Shown here in pieces: positions 6,965 through 10,396 of a DNA stretch of 10,396 nt. Position 1 is the stretch's first letter; every line of letters starts with the position of its first letter. The DNA is from Deltaproteobacteria bacterium (GTDB taxonomy: Bacteria; Desulfobacterota; DSM-4660; Desulfatiglandales; HGW-15), in assembly GCA_016932235.1 (NCBI GenBank), contig JAFGDF010000254.1:1-10396 (forward strand). Direction: 5' to 3'. A program made the translations under genes and the position numbers. The notes beneath the pieces are model-generated. The model worked only from the letters and a program-made list of their open reading frames with translations, searched no databases and was not told where the DNA came from.

Positions 6965-8152
6965 TTAATCAGCACCCTCCACAACCTTCGTGACATTCCA
7001 GGAAGCTTCGGTAAACTTAAACTGTGTCGAGGTCCTGTAGGTATCATACTGAAGGCGATAGTCATCAATAAGATGCTCTGTAAAGGGGATATCGCATTTT
7101 TCAAAAAATCTTTCCCATCCGATCCTCTCTGCCCAATCTCCCAGTCGCTCATACTTGTTGGCATTAGCGGCATAGGCGTCGATGATCTTTTTAACCGACT
7201 GGGCGACCTCAGGAAAACGCGGGAAGTTATTAGGCAGAGCCGGGATTACGACCTTGGAGAATTTCGGCGGACTGACCCTGTTGGAAAGCTTTCCACCGGC
7301 CAGAACCGTTACACAGTCACCTTGCGAATCCGACAGGGGCAATGCCATGCACATGGTATAGCAATTTCCGCAGAACATGCAACGCTCTTCTTTAATCTTT
7401 ACGGCCTTTTTCCCGCTATCAAGTTTGGCCGGGGAGATGGCCGCGGTCGGGCAGGCTGCGATAACAAGGGGAATTTCACATACAGAGTCCAGAACCTCGC
7501 CGTCTACGATAGGCGGTTTTCTGTGATACCCGAGAAGGGCAATATCCGAGCAATGGACGGCCCCGCACATGTTAAGGCAGCAGGCCATGGAAACCCTTAC
7601 ATGGGCCGGCAGTGTCATGCCCTGGAAATAATCAAAAAGTTCATCCATGACCGATTTTACCATGGAGGACGCATCTGTTGCAGGGGTATGGCAGTGGATG
7701 TAGCCCTGGGTATGGACGATATTTGTTACACCGGCACCGGTTCCTCCAATGGGGAATTTATAACTTCCTGAAACATGCTTGCGGCTCAGGAGATCTTTTT
7801 TAAGTGCCTCCATTTTATCATGGCTGTCCGCCATGAACTCTATATTGTTTCTGGTGGTGAATCGTACGTAACCACCACAGTATTTGTCTGCGATTTCACA
7901 GATTTCGCGAATGTTTTCAGCGGTCATAAATCTGCAGCCGCCACAACGGATCGTAAATACCTTGTCTCCACCCTCAGCCACATGTACAAGAATACCGGGC
8001 TCAAGGATTTCATGATAGTCCCATTTCCCGTAATTTTTCTGGATTATTGGTGGGAAATATTGCCAGAAGTGCCTGGGGCCTAAATCCGTGAGCCTGTTTT
8101 CCATGGGTTTTTGGGGATTATAAAGTCCTAATCTTTCAGTTGATAATGCCAT
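6965..8152 (-). CDS. dsrB: Dissimilatory sulfite reductase beta subunit
   Basis: DsrB carries the catalytic siroheme of the cytoplasmic alpha2-beta2 enzyme that reduces sulfite, in concert with DsrC. The 395 residues are close to the family length (381 in Desulfovibrio vulgaris). Cysteines expected to hold the siroheme-coupled [4Fe-4S] cluster are C154 (HCHTPATD) and C191, C192 and C196 ([14 protein letters not shown]). The inserted ferredoxin domain has C234 (ACPTAAI) with C258, C261, C264 (CMFCGNC) and an extra C268. The N-terminus has the usual [16 protein letters not shown] (11-26). AGGAGG (minus strand, 8165-8160) is seven bases before the ATG. It lies 21 bp after dsrA and 37 bp before dsrD in one operon. 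YTMCMALPL, where related proteins usually have Pro after the Cys, is a small deviation. Confidence 0.98.
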   Translation of the reverse strand: MALSTERLGLYNPQKPMENRLTDLGPRHFWQYFPPIIQKNYGKWDYHEILEPGILVHVAEGGDKVFTIRCGGCRFMTAENIREICEIADKYCGGYVRFTTRNNIEFMADSHDKMEALKKDLLSRKHVSGSYKFPIGGTGAGVTNIVHTQGYIHCHTPATDASSMVKSVMDELFDYFQGMTLPAHVRVSMACCLNMCGAVHCSDIALLGYHRKPPIVDGEVLDSVCEIPLVIAACPTAAISPAKLDSGKKAVKIKEERCMFCGNCYTMCMALPLSDSQGDCVTVLAGGKLSNRVSPPKFSKVVIPALPNNFPRFPEVAQSVKKIIDAYAANANKYERLGDWAERIGWERFFEKCDIPFTEHLIDDYRLQYDTYRTSTQFKFTEASWNVTKVVEGAD

Positions 8153-8173
8153 TATAAAACCTCCTGTCTGAAA

Positions 8174-9595
8174 CTATCGTTTATGTCTGGAGCGATAGTC
8201 ATTAATATCTCGTTTCCATCCGCCCGGTACATCTTCCTCTTTCCAGAATATATAAGGATTGGAGCGGGGTTCTTTCACCATCTGGGGCATCGGCGGTATA
8301 TTTAGTACTTCCAATAATTTCGAGATACCCTGACGCTGGATAAGTTCACCAAGACGCTCACGGTTCTTTCCCTCTTCCATCCACCAATCCCAAACAGGCT
8401 CGATAACTTTCTCCTTAATATTATCATAGGGCGGCTCAGATTTCATAAAAGGGATTGTCAAAAGGGACATCTGTGCTCCCTCAAGAATAGGTGCCTTGGC
8501 TCCCAGCAGGATACTTACGCCGGTGTCTTTTCCTGGTTTTAGAGCCCTGGGCATGACATTTATACAGTGCATGCATCGAGTGCACTCTTTGTCATCTATC
8601 TTAAGCTTGCCGTCTTCCATCCACATACAATTGGTCGGGCAAAGGTTGATAACCTCTTTTTCTATGTCAAATTTACCCCAGTTCCTTCCTCCATGGGCGC
8701 CTCCGTTGGGTGCAATTTCTCCACCGATGTAAGCCTGGACCGCCTCCTGATCTATACGGATCTCGTCCTTCCATGTACCAATAAAGGACATATCGGACCT
8801 GGCAATGGATGCGACACATCCATTGGGGCAGCCGTCAAATTTGAATTTAAATTTATATGGGAAGGCAGGGCGGTGCAACTCATCCTGATAGTAGTGGGTC
8901 AATTCGTAACACATAGCCTGGGTATCAATGCATGACCATTCACATCGGGCCTTTCCAATACAGCATGACGGTGTCCTCAGGTTGGATCCGGAGCCGCCCA
9001 AATCCTGCTGAAGGACATGTCCAAGTTCAAAAAAGATCGGTTCAAGTTGTTCGGTAAAGGTCCCGAGGAATATAATATCGCCTGTTGAACCGTGCATGTT
9101 CAACATGCCGCTTCCTCTGTATTCCCATAGGTCACATATCGATCTTAGATAGTCACTCGTGTAAAATTTGCTGGCCGGCTGATTAACGCGCATGGTGTGA
9201 AAATGAGCGATTGATGGAAATTTGTCAGGAAGGTCTGAATACCTTCCGATAACACCGCCGCCATAACCGAACACACCGACGATCCCGCCGTGTTTCCAGT
9301 GTGTTTCACCGTCCTGGAAGGAAACTTCAAGCTGCCCGAGCAGGTCTTCTACCACATCCCTTTCAATCATCATCCTGTCAGTGGGCAGATTCCTCCTATG
9401 AAGTGCTTCTCTCTTTGCGTCCGCCACAAAACTCGGCCAGGGACCTTTTTCAAGATCTTCGCACATTGGAATATCGTGTTTGATCTTGAAATTTTTGAGC
9501 TCTTCTTCCGTATAATTATTCAGCTCTTCATCAGAATAGATCCTTAGCTCTTGATAATTCAAATCCTTTTGTTCTTCTCTTGGTTCAAAAGCCAT
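8174..9595 (-). CDS. dsrA: Dissimilatory sulfite reductase alpha subunit
   Basis: DsrA is the structural partner of DsrB in the siroheme/[4Fe-4S] enzyme that reduces sulfite in anaerobic respiration. Typical blocks are GETHWKHGGIVGVFGYGGGV (96-115), NMHGSTGDI (166-174), CCIGKARC (211-218) and KFKFDGCPNGCVASIARSD (250-268). The siroheme-side cluster ligands should be C212, C218, C256 and C260. The ferredoxin domain has C319/C323 and CTRCMHC (C338, C341, C344). The C-terminus KEPRSNPYIFWKEEDVPGGW is standard. At 473 residues it is about 36 longer than the D. vulgaris protein (437). The excess is an acidic N-terminal stretch before LEKGPWPSF. The long start is supported by AAAGGAGG (9611-9604) eight bases upstream, whereas the internal Met44 has no Shine-Dalgarno. 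It is the first gene of dsrABD. Confidence 0.98.
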   Translation of the reverse strand: MAFEPREEQKDLNYQELRIYSDEELNNYTEEELKNFKIKHDIPMCEDLEKGPWPSFVADAKREALHRRNLPTDRMMIERDVVEDLLGQLEVSFQDGETHWKHGGIVGVFGYGGGVIGRYSDLPDKFPSIAHFHTMRVNQPASKFYTSDYLRSICDLWEYRGSGMLNMHGSTGDIIFLGTFTEQLEPIFFELGHVLQQDLGGSGSNLRTPSCCIGKARCEWSCIDTQAMCYELTHYYQDELHRPAFPYKFKFKFDGCPNGCVASIARSDMSFIGTWKDEIRIDQEAVQAYIGGEIAPNGGAHGGRNWGKFDIEKEVINLCPTNCMWMEDGKLKIDDKECTRCMHCINVMPRALKPGKDTGVSILLGAKAPILEGAQMSLLTIPFMKSEPPYDNIKEKVIEPVWDWWMEEGKNRERLGELIQRQGISKLLEVLNIPPMPQMVKEPRSNPYIFWKEEDVPGGWKRDINDYRSRHKR

Positions 9596-9618
9596 TACAA
9601 ATGCCTCCTTTGGAAAAA

Positions 9619-9686
9619 TTAAATTAAATAAGCGAAATAAACTTTAAGGGGCGACCCGGGGGAAAATAAAATTCCTTTCACCTCCT
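9619..9686 (-). other. Orphan Shine-Dalgarno with possible 17-codon leader ORF
   Basis: The minus strand has AGGAGGTGA (9686-9678), an almost complete complement of the 16S rRNA 3' end, in the dsrA leader. The only start-like codon at good spacing is ATT (9672-9670, eight bases after AGGAGG). It opens 17 codons ending in TAA at 9621-9619, 23 bases before the dsrA ATG. A GTG in the same frame overlaps the Shine-Dalgarno itself. It may be a leader peptide, or merely a purine-rich leader segment. Confidence 0.25.
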
Positions 9687-9730
9687 CCCTAATGTTTAAT
9701 ATATTTAATATTTATAAGATGAATTCCATA

Positions 9731-9748
9731 TTGTGAATTTTAATACAA
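9731..9748. promoter_or_regulatory. Rex- or CRP/FNR(HcpR)-like operator candidate
   Basis: TTGTGAATTTTAATACAA has a perfect left arm (TTGTGA) and a partial right arm (ACAA) in an 18-bp span. That is the size of Rex sites and CRP/FNR sites (TGTGA-N6-TCACA), two regulator families linked to sulfate-reduction genes in this bacterial group. The right arm is degenerate, so either the site is weak or only half of it is used. Confidence 0.4.
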
Positions 9749-9756
9749 TCTTTTAT

Positions 9757-9785
9757 CTATTACTCACAATCACAACCAGTGTCAA
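9757..9785 (-). promoter_or_regulatory. Candidate dsrABD promoter
   Basis: On the minus strand a perfect TTGACA (9785-9780) is followed after 17 bp by TAATAG (9762-9757), which matches the -10 consensus poorly. Transcription would start near 9750, next to the Rex-like site at 9731-9748. A second -10-like TATAAA lies at 9716-9711, with TTCACA 15 bp upstream. The true start is therefore uncertain. Confidence 0.4.
9764..9775. repeat. Tandem TCACAA half-sites in the dsr promoter spacer
   Basis: TCACAATCACAA (TTGTGATTGTGA on the minus strand) is a perfect two-copy 6-bp tandem within the spacer of the candidate dsrA promoter. It repeats the same half-site seen at 9731-9736, 33 bp away, about three helical turns. 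Confidence 0.5.
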
Positions 9786-9843
9786 TAAAAAAACTCGTAA
9801 TATTAACATTCAGAATAACTGTTTTATAAAATCCAATAGTTAA

Positions 9844-9872
9844 TTGACAATCCGATTCGAAGGGTTTATAGC
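9844..9872 (+). promoter_or_regulatory. dsrN: Candidate dsrN promoter
   Basis: A perfect TTGACA (9844-9849) is followed after 17 bp by TATAGC (9867-9872), which matches four of six -10 positions. Transcription would start near 9879, about 80 nt before the dsrN ATG. The -10 box is covered by a 6-bp inverted repeat (9859-9877). Confidence 0.5.
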
Positions 9873-9877
9873 CCTTC
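9859..9877. repeat. Inverted repeat over the dsrN -10 box
   Basis: GAAGGG (9859-9864) and CCCTTC (9872-9877) are perfect inverted copies separated by 7 bp that include the -10 sequence. It lies upstream of the predicted transcription start, so it would act as DNA (an operator) rather than as an RNA hairpin. The position would suit a repressor. Confidence 0.4.
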
Positions 9878-9959
9878 TTAGTCAGTTTCAATCCGAAAAA
9901 TTCAGTTTACTTAAAAGGAAAAACCAAGCTTTAAGACCGATTTTCCCTGGAATTATTGC

Positions 9960-10396
9960 ATGTTTAAATCAGTACCGCGCATCATTATGGCCGCCTTAAA
10001 AGGAGGGTCGGGTAAGACAATCTTCAGCCTTGGGCTTGTTTCTGCATGGATGGAAAAGGGCCTCAAGGTTGCGCCATTTAAAAAAGGCCCGGATTTTATC
10101 GATTCAGGCTGGCTTTCCTTTGCCTGTAACCGGCCTTGCTATAATCTTGATCCCTTTTTGATGTCCAGGGAGCAGGTAATGGACTCCCTTATATCACATT
10201 CCGATGGTATGGATATATCAATCATTGAAGGTAATCGGGGGATTTTTGACGGATTTGATATCGAGGGGTGCTGCAGCACGGCTGAATTGGCAAAATGGAT
10301 CACGGCCCCGGTGATAGTTATAGCCGATGTGACAATGGCCACCAGGACAGTGGCGGCGCAGATACTGGGGTGCCAGCATTTTGAACCCTCCATCAA
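9960..10396 (+). CDS. dsrN: CbiA-like amidase, probable siroheme amidase DsrN (3' end outside window)
   Basis: The first 145 residues match the ATP-binding half of the cobyrinic acid a,c-diamide synthase family. These are ATP- and glutamine-dependent enzymes that convert tetrapyrrole side-chain carboxylates to amides. Visible are the deviant P-loop KGGSGKT (14-20), VAPFKKGPDFIDSGW (37-51), CYNLDPF (60-66), SIIEGNRGIFDGFDIEG (87-103), with GNRG where cobalamin enzymes often read GVMG, and STAELAKWITAPVIV (106-120). The C-terminal glutaminase domain lies outside the window. Next to dsrAB the most likely identity is DsrN, proposed to amidate the siroheme of sulfite reductase; a cobalamin-pathway CbiA is the alternative. 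The start at 9960 has only a weak GGA eight bases upstream. Met10 is also possible but has no better signal. The gene diverges from dsrA. Confidence 0.85.
   Translation, partial: MFKSVPRIIMAALKGGSGKTIFSLGLVSAWMEKGLKVAPFKKGPDFIDSGWLSFACNRPCYNLDPFLMSREQVMDSLISHSDGMDISIIEGNRGIFDGFDIEGCCSTAELAKWITAPVIVIADVTMATRTVAAQILGCQHFEPSI

Larger units (their letters stand above)
9596..9959. other. Bidirectional control region between dsrA and dsrN
   Basis: This 364-bp gap has no recognisable protein gene. It is AT-rich (for example 9692-9718) except for a short G/C block around 9648-9662. It holds candidate promoters for both directions, TTGTGA/TCACAA half-sites, an inverted repeat over the dsrN -10 box and an unassigned strong Shine-Dalgarno sequence; each is listed separately. 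The dsrA leader could be 100-150 nt long. Confidence 0.8.

Noticed and set aside
6928..7173. Upstream extension of dsrD into dsrB (a 158-residue frame).
   Set aside because: The upstream part is antisense-free but lies in dsrB coding sequence in another frame, lacks family similarity, and a strong Shine-Dalgarno plus the family N-terminus fix the start at 6927.
7073..8083. Long plus-strand open frames opposite dsrB (232 and 102 codons).
   Set aside because: They lie antisense to a certain gene, their products resemble no family, and no ribosome-binding or promoter signal supports them.

Overview
The window comes from a dissimilatory sulfate- or sulfite-reducing bacterium, most likely a member of the Desulfobacterota (former Deltaproteobacteria). 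The evidence is a complete dsrA-dsrB-dsrD operon on the minus strand, with reductive-type DsrAB and the small protein DsrD, and the start of a CbiA-like gene best read as dsrN (siroheme amidase) diverging from it. No tRNA, rRNA, IS element, CRISPR array or phage gene is visible. Gene density is high and base composition is moderate, with an AT-rich control region upstream of dsrA.

Layout. Positions 1-1587 (+) hold the C-terminal part of a PIB-type copper ATPase (CopA-like). It ends flush against a convergent ATP-grasp gene (1588-2445, -). A 99-bp divergent gap with a good sigma-70-type promoter then leads into a plus-strand run of four genes: an FmdB-type zinc-ribbon protein (2545-2784), a 79-residue hypothetical protein (2869-3108), a zinc-ribbon plus HEAT-like protein (3126-4223) and a possibly kinase-like protein (4220-5332). 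The last two overlap by ATGA. This run meets, with a 50-bp tail-to-tail overlap, a minus-strand pair: a TPR protein (5939-6565) followed by a YkgJ-type cysteine-cluster protein (5283-5942), also coupled by ATGA. A strong stem-loop with a T-rich tail (6612-6662) separates this pair from the upstream dsrABD operon (dsrA 8174-9595, dsrB 6965-8152, dsrD 6697-6927). The 364-bp interval 9596-9959 is a bidirectional control region between dsrA and dsrN (9960 to the window edge, +).

How the genes fit together. DsrAB is the cytoplasmic siroheme enzyme that reduces sulfite, delivering its product onto DsrC (not in this window). DsrD is known as an activator of DsrAB. DsrN is thought to amidate the siroheme of DsrAB, so the two divergent transcription units would make the enzyme and its modified cofactor. 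All three dsr genes have strong Shine-Dalgarno sequences at good spacing, as expected for very abundant proteins, whereas several neighbours have weak ones. The four-gene fmdB-to-kinase-like unit is the least understood part of the window and the best candidate for an undescribed function. It combines two metal-binding zinc-ribbon proteins, a helical-repeat scaffold and a possible degenerate kinase, but its link to sulfite reduction rests on proximity alone.
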